From Symbiodinium microadriaticum (lineage: Eukaryota; Sar; Dinophyceae; Suessiales; Symbiodiniaceae): DNA of 64,000 nucleotides. Shown in pieces: positions 8,318-20,098 of this stretch (the stretch's first letter is position 1; the number at the start of each line of letters is the position of its first letter). The notes below the pieces were generated by a model, which worked only from the letters and a program-made list of their open reading frames with translations, was not told where the DNA came from and did not search any database. The stretch is from assembly GCA_001939145.1 (NCBI GenBank), contig LSRX01000678.1, positions 192,074 to 256,073 on the forward strand, in the 5' to 3' direction. The position numbers and the translations under genes are program-made.

Positions 8318-11207
8318 ACCATCACGGTCTTCGAGCGTGCAGATGAAGTTGGTGGTGTTTGGCGCGAGAACTACAGTGGCTTCGGGGCTCAGGCTGGGAC
8401 CCGGATTTCGATGTGTTTCATCTGGCGATCAAGGTTGGCAACTGTCTTTAGAAACTTTTGGTCTTTCTGCGCGCATGATTTCTAACTTTTTTGCAGGTGA
8501 AGAGGGACCAGTACTCCTTTGTCGAGTTGTGCGGGCACAGCGGCCTGGACACGTACCCTACAGGTCGACAGCTGAAGGCCCACTGCGACACCTATGTGGA
8601 AACGTTTGGATTAATGCCTGCAATACGCACGCGAACTGAAGTAAAGTTTCTGCAGCGCTGTCCGCACTGTTGGCGCGTCGTGTATTCTGAAACAGGGAGC
8701 TCTGAGACGTACACAGAAGAATTTGACTTTGTGGTCCTGGCTGTTGGAAACTTTTCGGAGAAGTATGTTCCCGAGATACCTGGCAGCGATGTTTTTGCTG
8801 GCAGCATTCTTCACAGCTCCGAGCTTCAAGACGAAAAGCTGTTGCGAGGGCGTCACGTGATCGTGGTTGGCTTCGGCAAGTCTGCTATTGACTGCTTCGC
8901 CCTGGCATCTACAGAAGCAGAATCAGCAATCGGTTCGCATGTCCAGGAGAGGCTTGCTTGTCCAGTGCAGCGACTTAGAAGTGGCAAAGCGCGCCGACCC
9001 AAAGAGTGACGGTTCGAAGTCCAGACACTCCGGGAAGCATGTGACGGCTCAGGTAACCCTGATTGCACGTCGCCCGGCGTGGATACTGCCACAGCGCTTT
9101 CTTGGCCTGCCGTTGGAATGGCTCGCGTCGACACGCAGCATGTTGACAATCTGGGACTGATGTTTTTGCTCTGGGGATCGTAAACATGGTGGAGTGCAGA
9201 CCCAGGCTGGTTTGCCAAGCTGGTGTTTCCGCCGTACCACAACGCCTGTCACGCAGCCGCATCATGAGATGCACGCCCAATGTTTGGTGCCGTGGCCAAG
9301 GGCTAGGGCCCCTGAAAGCTTGGGGCTTGCGGGCCTTTGAGGGTCTCGTCTGCTCAGCACTCGGCAGAGGGCAGTGCTATTGGCGGAATTCTGGGCACTG
9401 TGCGACACTTTTGAAGACGGTGAGGCCTGCTGATGCGGCTACTCGGGTACATAGTGCTGCCCCTGCAGACCGCGTGCTTCGGCTGCCATCCCAGGGCCCA
9501 GGGAAGCCATCGGCGCGTTTTGAAGCCCGCGATTTGAGGCTGTGGTGGGTGCTGGCGCCGCTGGTTTGGTGCCTTGGCTCAGTTGCATGGCACTTCTGAA
9601 CCGCAGGATCCGTGGCTCCAAGGTGTCACTTCCTCCTGCCTTGGTCGATGTGGCCAGCATATGGACTTCGGTGGCAGTTGTGGCATGGCTTCTCGACTGT
9701 CTTTGAGAGTGCTTTAGCATGAAGAAGGAAGACTCGGAGTAACCGCCGAGGACATTCCGTTTCCATTTGCAATGCCTCGAAGATCAAGGCCTGGAGCTTT
9801 TGAAGCACTTCTCGTGAGAAAGCACTTGTTGTCACCTTTTCAGAGGCAGTCTTCCGCAGTGTCAAGACACACTGCATCCGTGGACACATCTCTGAGATGA
9901 AGAGCGGCAGCGTGCTCGTACAAGACTCTATTCAGAAGCAGGAGAAGGTGCCCTTCACGTGCAGTCATCTTTTCGCTAGCAAGGTTGAACTTGTCGTCAG
10001 ACAGTGTAGGCTGAGAGGCTCTGCCGGATGCGCCCAATCTCTAGCAATCCTTGCAAACGTATTTGGCCCATCGTTCCTAACCTGCCTTGAAGTCCGCAAG
10101 CTCAAGACTTCATGAAGTGCAGCTGTGGTAATTAGCAGTGATGGGAGGAGATCTCTGCAGACGTGGTCGTTTTTGCTACAGGCTACCGGGAGGCGTGGTC
10201 CAAACTCTTTGACGTGAAGGCGGCAGCGCTTCTCGATCCTCGAAAAGACGGCCCGGCTGCTCACTTCAAAGTTGAGCTTCTGACCGGGTTGCGCTCGAGA
10301 GCAGAACTTCCGGGATCTTCCGGGACTTCGTTTGATGCTGCCTAGCAGTGACCTCCTTCCGAAGCCAACATCAACAAACGCTTCGAGGACGACGCGATCA
10401 AGGCGCGACGATTGACTGCGACGACAACTGTGACGACGGTACGCGACAGCGGTGACGACGACTGCATGCAGGTCGAGGAATGCTGCCGTCAGCTTCAAGC
10501 ATTGCTTCAGACCCAAAGGCATACCGGTTCCATCTGCGCAGCCCCAATGGAATCAGCTGAAACCTAGTATTGCAGCCTCTGCCTCCCTCGGCATGCAGCA
10601 TCTTTGTGAGAAGGCATAGATTCAGATGTTTTGCAGGAAAACGGTGAAGGGCAAAAAGTCTGGACTCCCGAAGGTAGTAACAAGTGCAGTTCGCTTCTAT
10701 TCTTGGCGCTGCAAGGACTTGTACAAGCTCATCCTGCCAACTGGCGATATAACCAATCTGGCATTCCTGGGGCGTGTCCTTTCCACCTGTGACATCGTTA
10801 CCAGCTTCGTGCAAGCCGAATGGTTGGCAGGCTTGCTGGCTGGGAAGTTTGAGTATCCAAGCCTGCAGGTAAGAGAGCGTTTCTCTGCGAAGCTCGGACG
10901 AGAATTCTGTGCTTCACACTGTTGTTGATGCTTGTAGTTTGTTTGAAGTGCTCAGTGGCCTAGGAAGTATCGGGCCTGGCGCCTCAGATTTGCCCCGACG
11001 GCGACGTCCACATTTCTGGCAACACCGTCTGTCCACTCGTATTTTGACGAGTTGCTATCGGACCTCCACTCCAAAACATTGGTCGATCGGCATCCGCCGG
11101 CATGGAAGTTCAGGCTGCTCCATCAGTTCCTTCCACTCAGAGCTTCCAATTTTGCGAAGCTGCGACAGAAGCGTGGAGCCCCTTGGCTTCAGAGCAGAGT
11201 TGCTTGA
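8318..11207 (+). CDS. Flavin-containing monooxygenase-like protein, multi-exon, 5' exon missing
   Basis: FAD/NADPH-dependent oxygenation of soft nucleophiles, by family. Exons: 8318-8392 (TVFERADEVGGVWRENYSG); from 8497 to about 8920 (DFVVLAVGNFSEKYVPEIPG and the second dinucleotide fold VIVVGFGKSAIDC); 9053-9134 (VTLIARRPAWILPQ); from 9206 (WFAKLVFPPYHNACHAA); from about 9841 (AVFRSVKTHCIRGHISEM); from 10161 (DVVVFATGYREAW, the conserved FATGY motif); 10690-10868 (ITNLAFLGRVLSTCDI, VQAEWLAGLLAGK); and about 10989-11207 (VHSYFDELLSDL to the stop at 11205). Introns 8393-8496 and 9135-9205 start with GC; the one at 10869 starts with GT. The first FAD motif GxGxxG is not found between the LINE and 8318, so its exon is upstream of the LINE or lost. 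An intact gene would then carry the LINE inside an intron. Confidence 0.85.
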
Positions 11208-12110
11208 CTTGACCGATGGCCCTACTGATTCGAGACAAGTTGCAGTCGAGGCCAAGAAACCCTCTCTGGTTGCCCTGCGGAGCGAGTCTGGCACATCCGA
11301 CGTCAGTCAGGTCTAGAACAGCGAGATGCATCCCATGGTGCTCAGAGGTGCTGCGAGGCGTTGCGGCACATGCCGAGACCATTGAGCAATCTGCGCCGAA
11401 GACCTTCGGTGCACTGCCAACAACATGTCGCATCTCAGAGCAACGAGCTCCCGCGAACTTCACCGGCATTCCTCTCTCGGCTGCGAATGAGTTTTGACAT
11501 GTTCTCCAGCAAGCCCGGCAACGAGCAGACTTTCGGACGACGCGGCACGATGTAAAAAGATTAAAGTGCAGCTGAGGAACGTGACATGTCTCCCTTGGTG
11601 AGTATTTCGAAGTAGCATTCACAGTGAGGTTGTGAGCGTCCCAGCCTTCTTCAACGACAGACAGCGTCACACGCCTGCATCAAGCCTAATCGACGAATGA
11701 CATCTGCTGCGTTCGGTCAGGCACAGCTGTGAAAAGTGCTGCGGCGCATGCAGGGCTTGAGAGACTCGCCACCAAGTCAGCTGCTGGCTGTGGGAGCTTG
11801 CGCGGGGATGCACATGTAAGCAGTTTTGAGTTGCCGAATCGAGGATTCTCCGGATCATCAACGAGCTCATGCCTAAGCGCCTTGCACGTCCGCCCTGCCA
11901 CGCTGTACTCAGCTGGAAGATAGGAGCGAAGAGATTGCCTTGTGGCTGGTGCAAAGGCCGACAGCGGCAGCCGTAGCCTATGGCTATGACGCTCGGAACG
12001 GATTAGAAACTGATTGGTTGGATGCACCAGAGTCACCAGAGTATAGCAATGAAACACTTGAACGGGTAGGGACAGAGACGGAACGCTGAAACAGGCCCTG
12101 CTCGCGAGTC
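11208..12110. other. No gene supported
   Basis: Follows the monooxygenase stop. Open frames on both strands are short and mutually overlapping, and none has convincing protein texture. It could hold the monooxygenase 3' end and the promoter of the next gene. Confidence 0.4.
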
Positions 12111-12450
12111 TTGAGTGCATTCACTGCTGCGGGCAGCCTGCACGCACCGCCTCAAAACCCTCTGCTCGCGAATCTTGGGCGCATTCGCTGCTGCGGGCAG
12201 CCTGCCCGCACGACCTCAAAACCCTCTGCTCGCGAATCTTTTGTGCATTCACTGCTTCGGATCACTTCAAAGCCCTTTGGTCGCGAATCCTAGGTGCATT
12301 CACTGCTGCGGGCAGCCTGCCCGCACCGCCTCAAAACCCTCTGCTCGCGAATCCTGGGTACATTCACTGCTTCGGAGCACTTCAAAGCCCTCTGCTCGCG
12401 AATCCTGGGTGCATTCACTGCTGCGGGCAGTCTGCCCGCACCGCCTGCTC
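12111..12450. repeat. Minisatellite of long (about 63 bp) and short (about 52 bp) units
   Basis: Six units share the start tgcattcactgct and the end ctctgctcgcgaatc. Long units contain gcgggcagcctgcccgcac; short ones replace it with tcggagcacttcaaagc. The order is long, long, short, long, short, long. Open frames through it (reading HSLLRAACPHRLKTLCSRIL and similar) are repeat by-products. Confidence 0.92.
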
Positions 12451-12639
12451 AACTCAACCAACGGGACAACCTTACGCACAGTGCTGGCAAATTCGCCACC
12501 AGGCCACCACCAGGCCGGACTCCGCAGTCTCTGGTGCATCGGCAAGTAAAGTGCCTTGCTGGGCAGTTGAAGATTCGGAGACGTAGAGGATGACAAAGAG
12601 CCGTGGCTGAGAACGAAGACGACGTAGTACTCGAGTCTG

Positions 12640-13140
12640 TGCGCAGGTGTGTCACGCGCCTGCTCAGAGCACGCATTTGAGGCAGAGCATGCCCATTTGC
12701 ACGCAGAGCTAGAACAGCTAGAACTTGAAGTCAAAAGATGCTGCAGATCTGATCGTCGGCATCCCCGTGGAATCCTGACGAACGCCTCCACTTCAAACGT
12801 GCTTTCACCTTGGCAGCTGCTGGGTCGAACAAAACCAGACTTCTCGTGGGGTGTGTGCGCGAGCAGACTGTGAATATCAATCGTTGTAAGGTTGACCGCT
12901 TTCATCGGGCAAGGTGTTGGTGGACTGATCAAAGCCGCGGAGAAGAACGCCAAGAAGGGCTCCGTCCATGACAATCTAAACCGGAATAGAAAGGCTGCCG
13001 AATGAAGCGGCTGCACCACATGTACGGATATGTGCGGAAATAAATGGATTGGCAAGACACCGTGGCAAGATCTTGAGCATTGGGATGCCCGATGAAACCA
13101 ACATTGGTGAAAGCCGAGCCGATCAGATGTATGCCGCAAG
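12640..13140 (+). other. Possible upstream exons of the Hsp70-like gene
   Basis: Short protein-like stretches on the + strand include GLIKAAEKNAKKGSVHDNLNR (21 residues at about 12916-12978, shown here without a break only as a locator: key part AAEKNAKKGSVHDNL) and a later GKILSIGMPDETNIGE. The first faintly recalls the Hsp70 segment around AAKNQA...NTVFD, but the diagnostic IDLGTT motif is not seen. Could equally be unrelated. Confidence 0.2.
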
Positions 13141-13611
13141 ACGGCATGTCGTTGTCACATGTTGTCATCGTTGTGGTTGTTGCGGTTGTCCCATCTCACC
13201 CCTCCATCCCCCACTGCTTCTTTTATTATCGTTTGATTATGCATACATCCACTTTGAATCTGCGAAGGCATGTATTGACTCAATCACATTTGTCAGTGTA
13301 TTGAATTTCCTGTAGCACATGGGAGAAAGGGTGGTGATATGTGGGTGCAAGTTTGTCCAGCAGCTGCGAGCAGCTGTTTCAGCTCCGTTCGCCTCGAATG
13401 TTTGTCTTCGTGATGTCCAAGTTGAGTGTCTAAGTGCGAGACGTAGATTTTTTTTTTGCCAACTCAAACCGGCAAAGCACCCGGTCGGAGGATTTATTCT
13501 CGTGGGTTTGTGTGACGTTTGTGGCCCGAGGAAAGCAAAGTCGAGGACGGCTGTGGTGAGCATGAAGCCTTAAGCCTTAAGCTGCGTGCTGTTCCTAAAG
13601 CTAACGCGGTC

Positions 13612-16604
13612 AGGAGGTCATCTTGGTGTACGACCTGGGTGGCGGCACGTGTCGCTCTGACTTACAACAGAGTATAAGGCAGAGACGATGTTGCTTGTTT
13701 TGGAGCAGAGCAGAGGTGATGTGTCGGTGTTGAAGACTGGCTCCAGCGGCGTGCTTCAGGTGGGCATAGATGCATCTCTGACGATTCGCATGGAAGCGAC
13801 ATTGCCCCGGAGGTGTTGGCAACCAGTGGAGACCCTCGCCTGGGAGGGGAGGACTTCGACCGACGGTTGGTCACACATCTGCAACTTGTTCGCAGCAGAA
13901 GCTGTGAATAGCAAAGTCTACCAAGCAGGCCGTTATAATCGATCGATGGATTTGGCACCTGATGCGTTTCTGGCCGTTGGTTGTGTTCTCTGTGTATGGA
14001 AGACCTGCCAAAATAAACTGAGGATAGATAGCTTCAAGAAGAAGTTCAGCAAGGATTGGAAGTGATTGGCACCCGGAACGTGGCACCTCGACATGTTTCC
14101 TCATCGGGTGCGCGGAAGGACGTTTCTGCCGAACCGCAGCTGCTGGAAATGCTCCGGGTGGAAGCCGAGAAGGCAGGAAGCGCATTACAGAAGGCTGCTG
14201 ATGCGGCTTAGAGCGCCTTATGCTAACCTGGAGGCCAAGCGAAAGCTCAGCACAGTGCCGCAGGTGTGACTTCGTAGTGACACTTGTGTCACTGCATCTG
14301 TGCCTTCCCTTAATTTGCGTTTCCCTGTCAAAGGCGACCGTCAAGCTTGACTTCGGTGGCACGACGTTGGCGGAAACTCTGTGCCTCGTCTCACCTTACA
14401 AGTAAGGGCCGTAAGGGCTCAGCGCGATTTGCTTGGACAGCCGAGGACGCGAGGACAGTTCGAGAAGCTCAACGACGAGCTCTTTAGAAGGACCCAGAAT
14501 CGGCAACCATCAAGACTTGGCCGTAAGCAAAGTTTCCGTGGGCACATGGGCGCAGCATGGCGCAGCTGGGCAAACCGGCTGGTGGAGGACCCTGGAACCT
14601 GTGCAGGCGGTTCTGAAAGATGCGGGACTGCACAAGTCCGAGGTGACCACCGCACCTTGGACGCTGGTATGACATGCAAAGGGGTAGAGTGGTAAAGGTC
14701 GTTTCGTTTTCTTTCCTTGCTTGTGCTGCGTGGGTCGAGGTCATCCTGGCGGGTGGCTCCTCGCGCATCCCGAAGGTGCAGCAGATGCTGAGTCAGCTCT
14801 TCGGCTTGGTAAGCCCACTGCACACAGCAAGCCTTACACCAGCTGGCTGTAGGCAAGTATGGCTGCTGCTTTCCAAGCCTCGCAAGCCTCACGGTTCAAC
14901 TCCGACGCTCCAGGTTCTTCGATGGCAAAGAGCTCCCAGACCGAACTGACAGTGAGTCTCGTGTCCCCCGCGAAGATCCGCGAAACACTTGCATGGTGCA
15001 TTTGTCAGGCTCATGAGAAGGATAAACCCGGATGAAGTTGTCGCTTACGGCGCTGCAGTGATGGCCGGATCCTTCTACCGAACCGAGAGCGGCCCTAGAG
15101 ACGACATCGCAGATCATCGCAGGCCGCAGGCCTGAGTTCCGAGGAGAGTGTCGAGGCCAGGACCACGATGCGACTGACACAGTAATTTTCGCTCATGCGT
15201 TGATGCCAGTACGGTGGCCTCATCGATGTCATCCCACTCTCGCTTGGCATTCAGACAGCACGGGGCCAAGCTTCTCTTCTCCCACACTAGGCCTGTTTCC
15301 GACCCTTGAGGCTGGCGGCTTCATGACTACGGTGCTGAATCGCAACGCGCAGTTGCCAGCCGAGAACTCGAAGCTTGGATTTACGAGACAGCGGTTGAAG
15401 CCGACCACGAATGTACTTGTGCTGAGGATGCTCTTCTCGACCAACAAGGATGGTCAGGACTGGAAGCCTTGCTTGTGCTCCGAGTGCAGTGAAGAGCCGC
15501 CGGAGCGTAGGAAATGGCCAGCATCAAAGTGTTCCAGGGCGAGAGACGGATGGTCCCCTGCTCACAAACACGGGGGGGAGGTCTGACTTGGCTCCGAACT
15601 GCTTCGCCCGCGAGCTCTGCAGGCCCGCAACAACCACTTCCTGGGAAGCTTCCAAATCAAAGGCGCACGGAACGTAGAGTCGTAGAGGGTCTTTACGGTC
15701 CTGATTTTTTGGGGAAAGTCTGCCGCAGGCATCCCTGCAGCCCCAAGGGGAGTGCCGCAGATCCAGGTCCTTTTCAAGGCAGGCCTTCTGTGCCTTCTTG
15801 CACTGTGACGTTGAGGGAATTGCTCCCAGCTCAGGAGCTTTGTGCAGTGCGCCCAGGTGGACGAAAATGGCTTACTTACTGTGGAAGCGAACAGCAAAGA
15901 TTCCGGCAAACGCAGTTGGCATCCAAGTTGGCAAAGTGTGCTAGACTCCTGGACTGCCAGAGAGGGTGTGAAAGTTTGGTTGGGGAGGACATTGGCTGAG
16001 GCGAGCTCGTTATCAAGCAGGAGCGCTTCCTTAGCGGAGAACAAATTCAGGAGTCGCTCTCAGAGGCCGCCAGCCCGTGGCTCTTTTTTTTTTTTGTGTA
16101 GGATGCGAGTTCCTTCTGGCTTCACAGGCGGAATCCTTCGCCAAGGATGATCAGAGAGAGTTTGATCGTGCAGAGGCCCATGTTGCATCCATGCGATCTC
16201 GAAAGATAACCCAGCATTTCTGCAGGCACGTATGGCATTGAAAGCCCTGATTCGATCTCTGCATTCAGCTGCAGAATCGGCATCGGAAGAGGCGCAGAGA
16301 TGCCAGGTGCTGTGAGCACTGCACACGGCGACCCGTTCAGGACGCAGGCATTTTTCAGGAAGCAGCTTCCGAGGGTCAGGCCAGGCAGCGGGGAATGATA
16401 TGAAATGAGCGTTGTTGGATTCATCAATGCCTTGCCTCTTCTCAGGACTGGCTGGCTGCAAACCCCGATGCTGAAGCTGAAGAAATACATGAGAAGCGGG
16501 AGGAGCACCGTGCCGCACTTGAGGGTTGCCGGTTATCCCGCTCCCTGGCAGGAGCTGGAAGCCAATGTGCCAGAGCTGCCTACGAAGCCGGCTTCAGCTG
16601 GCAG
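13612..16604 (+). CDS. Divergent Hsp70-family chaperone, many small exons, N-terminus not found
   Basis: ATP-dependent chaperone by family. In order: VILVYDLGGGT (phosphate-binding motif, about 13616); PEVLATSGDPRLGGEDFDRR (about 13808); LLEMLRVEAEKAGSALQ (about 14143); LTRGQFEKLNDELFRRT and LEPVQAVLKDAG (14.44-14.64 kb); VILAGGSSRIPKVQQMLSQ (about 14741); FDGKELP (about 14919); INPDEVVAYGAAVMAG (about 15025); GGLIDVIPLSLGIQTA (about 15213); AGGFMTTVLNRNAQLPAE (about 15313); LFSTNKDGQDW and KVFQGER (15.43-15.55 kb); GIPAAPRGVPQIQVLFK; VDENGLLTVEA (about 15856); FDRAEAHVASMRSR; DWLAANPDAEAEEIHEKREE (about 16446), ending at a stop near 16604. These lie in different frames and are joined by introns, about one per 60-200 bp. 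The Hsp70 order is complete from phosphate loop 2 to the helical lid. Substitutions in strongly conserved motifs suggest a divergent paralog or decaying copy. Confidence 0.8.
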
Positions 16605-16739
16605 TGATGAGGGCGGTGGTGAGCTCGACATGGAGCCTTGTCGAAGAGTTAAGGGCAATGGTCCAATGCGCTCCTGTCCCATGCTTGGTTGTCTGGAGGA
16701 GGGTCACGACGAGCTCTGAGCAGATCTGGAAACGTTAAT

Positions 16740-17221
16740 GACCTGGTTGCGTGGCCTGCATATCAGCCAGCTCGATCACGCGCCTCACACAGGCTCCGAG
16801 CTGGCATTGAGTTATCTCTTGCTTCAGACTACGTGAACCACCGCAGACAGTCCGACACAAAGCCTGTCAAAGACCTGGTGCCTGGCTTTGATTAAGCTGA
16901 AAAGCTGCTGTAGAGTGCAGTTTACACCCGTGCAGAGTTTGCAACAGGTGCGTCCGTCGATGCTGCTGATGTTGTCTTTGCATGACAAACTTGAACATAC
17001 TTGAACGCAGCCTCAAGAGAGACAGTCGGAATGAACGAGTAGATTCCTGCTTCGCAAGTTCCGAACATCCACGAATATGTCGAAAGGCACTTTCTGTAAA
17101 TCGCCTGTGGGAGCCATGTGTGCTGGAGCTGCATCCAGTCAGGAGGACAATGATGTTTGCTCCCTGCGCCAAGGTCTGGGCATGCCTAGGCCTGAGCGCG
17201 AACATGACAGGAGAAGCCATT
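16740..17221 (+). CDS. Unidentified gene, candidate 3' exons
   Basis: Protein-like segments: VYTRAEFATGASVDAADVVF near 16920; IPASQVPNIHEYVERHF near 17044; and PVGAMCAGAASSQEDNDVCS through PRPEREHDRRSH ending in TGA at 17219-17221. They are in different phases, as expected for small exons. No family is recognised; only the reading-frame texture supports coding. Confidence 0.3.
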
Positions 17222-17639
17222 GACCCCCAAGTCCGGAGAAGTCGGGCGCCCACTAGTTAGAGCCATAAGATTTGCGGCATGGCTCTGAACAGCCGTGTAA
17301 AGTACTGGTAGTTAGTACGTTGGTTTTGCGGCTTCGCTACCGGGTAGCAGCGAGTCTCGGAGAGTGTTAGTCCCGTCAGAGCCATGCAATCCTCAAGGCT
17401 TTGAGCAGCATTGCCTGTCTCCGGGCTTTCGAGGCTTGAGAGCTTCTTTCATGCCTTGGCTCCATCCTCTGTGTGCCCTGAAGAGAGGCGCAATTTCATT
17501 TTCGCGGAGCTCTCGCGGCGATTGGTGGGGTTCTGTTGTTGGCAGGCCGCGAATGCATCCGCATTGGCTGTCTGCTCCACACCAGTTTAGTCAGAGGGCA
17601 CACATTATTGAAGGGAGCTGCAACCAAGGATATGCAGAG

Positions 17640-18382
17640 GCAGAGGTGAGAGATTACTTTAGCAGCTGTCGTGGGAGCACTTGCAGCGTTGTGTTGCACT
17701 GTGGCAACACGCTTTCAAGTCTTCATCACTGTGCCTGCTTGGTGGAACCCCGATGCTCATGATGCAGTAGCGAGATAGCGATTAGTGAAGGCGGTGCTCA
17801 TGTGGCTGTCGAGGAATCTGGAAAGGCTCTCGGAAAGTCCGGTGCTTGCAGGCTGCTTTTGGGCAGCTGTGCGTTTCTTGACTGCCTGGCTCTCAGGTCG
17901 CCTGTGGCTGTCAGACTGTGGTAGTGTGCTAGGGAGATTCGGAGACCCTGCATGCTCACATCATGCAGCATGCGCTGAGTCGCAGAGCTACTTGATCCCT
18001 ATCCTGGCGGGTGTTGTGGCACGTGGCATGTTACAGAGCAGAGACTGCCTAGAAACGATCGGCTCTGGCGATCTCTTCTGTTCTGCCAGGTCTGCATTGC
18101 CATTTCTGCCGCAGCCGATCCTCAGGGATTGCTGAGACATCTTCCAGCAGAGGTGCCGGCGGTCCAGATTACAGGATCCGCTGTGCCTCGAGTGCCTGGA
18201 TGTGCTTGGCAAACCTTGGCATGCTTGTGCTATCTTGTGCTGCTGCCACTTGAGCTTCGGGCGGTAGCGAGGTCCGCGCCAGGGGAGGGGCCGAGGGGCC
18301 TGGGGAAGCCATGGCAGAACTGGGATCCGTGAAGCGCTTTGTCGCTGATCCGCCAGAAGCAGAGCCCGAGACGATGCCTTAG
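17640..18382 (+). CDS. Unidentified gene with a membrane segment, candidate 3' exons
   Basis: A hydrophobic helix (AAVVGALAALCCTVATRF, about 17660-17715) is followed in the same frame by VPAWWNPDAHDAVAR. Later stretches ADPQGLLRHLPAEVPAVQI (about 18110) and AMAELGSVKRFVADPPEAEP (about 18310) end in TAG at 18380-18382 after ETMP. Exon joins are not established. Could be one small membrane protein or two genes. Confidence 0.3.
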
Positions 18383-18859
18383 TCGCGGATTCACCAGGAA
18401 CCCCAAAGCAATCCAGCCACAGTCGGTTTTACTTACTGTACTTGGGCGATATTTTGACTTCATCATTATCATGCAGTCATGCTGGATGCTTAGTTTATCG
18501 TTTTTCTTCCGATGTACCTAAAAGCAAGGGCGCGAAGAATTTTCTTCGGAGAGCTACGCCAACGCCGTGCAACGTCATGCTCCAACACATTCCAACACCG
18601 TGCCTCGTCACCCGTCACGCGCCACCCGTGCCTGGTTGGCGGCACATACTCTGCGACACGGCCGTTATCGACGTGGGCCCGTCACGCATCGTCACGCCGA
18701 CAGAAGGTTTTTGTGAGTTTTGTGTGTCCAACACGACATTTTCCTGGCGGCCGCCTGGTCGTGTGCCGAGCCCTGTATGCCATGCACCCCGGCACGTCAA
18801 GCGGCTTTAACGCGTACCCCAGCAGGTTGAATTTATGAGAACCCAAGATGCGAGCTTTT

Positions 18860-19750
18860 TTCGAAGAGCCAGTCTGGCTTGAATCGAGCTTAGGAGGAAG
18901 CGCCGTCGCATCCCTCTACAACAAGTAGTGCGAGAGCTGCAAGCAGCTGGGCTGTCCCAGCCTGCACTGAAGTTCGTGCAGGAAGTGGAGTCTTGGCTTA
19001 GTGTTAAGGGGCATCAAGCCCTGTCTGCTTCACATTGCCTTGTGAACGGCAGATGCGGCTAAGGACAAGCGGACCTTCGGCAGCAGCGAGTGCATGTTTT
19101 GTGCTGGGGCCAGTGTTGGAGCGTCCCGTGGTCCCTTTGCTCAGCCCCAAAGGAGGGGATTTCCTCTCATGGACCCATCGGACGTTTCTGTAGTCCGTGT
19201 GGGCATTGTATGAAGATGGTCACGGAGGAGCAGAAGAAGGAGGACGAGGAGGAGGAGGAGGGAACGAGGCAGTCGGCGCGAGAGAGATTTCCCGAGGAGC
19301 ACGAGACAGGAGGAACGCGAGAGAGCACTAGCAGGAGCCAGGAGCAGAGTGAGTCACCAGCTTTTTGTAACCGAACTGCCCGTTTAGCCTGGTAGTCAAT
19401 GCCTTCTTGGCAAGAAGTGTTGCCACACTCTCCACTGAGGAGGAGGCTTGAGGGCCCTGAGCTCACGATGCTGAAGCGTGATGCGCAGGAGTTGCCCGTG
19501 ATGGACGCGACAAAGAGACGATTCCTAGCTTTGCTGGTCAGCGGTTTTGTTTTTGCAGCAGGCATTTCGCGAATGTCGTTGTGACTTAAAGCACCAGTTT
19601 TCTACCCGGCTGAAGCCAGATCCGCCAGCAACATCAGGACGGATATTCTCACAGCAAGTGCCCGTCCTGAACGTTTCGAAATGCCGCGTTGCTGAGGTGC
19701 AGGAGTGCCGAAAGGGCCTGGGGGTCGACCTGCCATCTGAATCTGGATAG
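18860..19750 (+). CDS. Unidentified gene, candidate exons
   Basis: Coding-like runs: RRIPLQQVVRELQAAGLSQP then ALKFVQEVESWLSVKGHQ (about 18900-19020), AAKDKRTFGSSECMFCAGAS (about 19055), and FRECRCDLKHQFSTRLKPDP through VQECRKGLGVDLPSESG ending at 19750. Cys pairs in the second and third may bind metal. No family is recognised and the joins are unknown. A purine-rich GAGGA stretch lies at about 19220-19260. Confidence 0.3.
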
Positions 19751-20098
19751 TTTGCGAGGAGCTGACACCACAGAGTGGCGCCATCGTTCCCTTCAAGCGC
19801 CCTCATCAGTTCCAGCCAGTCCAGAGAGACTTGCCTGCATTGAGAGTAGTGAGAACTCAACCTACCTGTGGTTGGCAGCATGACTGTCATGCTTGTGCCG
19901 AACTGATGCAAGGCTCCCTCTTTGCCTTCGCAGCAGACAGTTTGCAGCTAAGGCACAAATGCTTGTGTACAGCTGCTTTTATCGGGTGTGACTGGACTTA
20001 CACAGTTGACCATGGACTGCCACGGAACCATCTTCGAGGCTCAGGGTGGTCTGTTCTAGAGCTGCTCTGTGAACTTGGTCGGCCTTCGCGAACGTTGG

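Noticed and set aside
9005-9035. Possible tRNA T-arm (ggttcgaagtcc)
   Set aside because: Flanking bases do not pair as a T-stem and no cloverleaf can be drawn; it lies within a monooxygenase intron.
12115-12549. 144-aa repeat protein (SLLR..ACPHRLKTLCSRIL)
   Set aside because: Open frame created by the minisatellite; all three frames are partly open through it.
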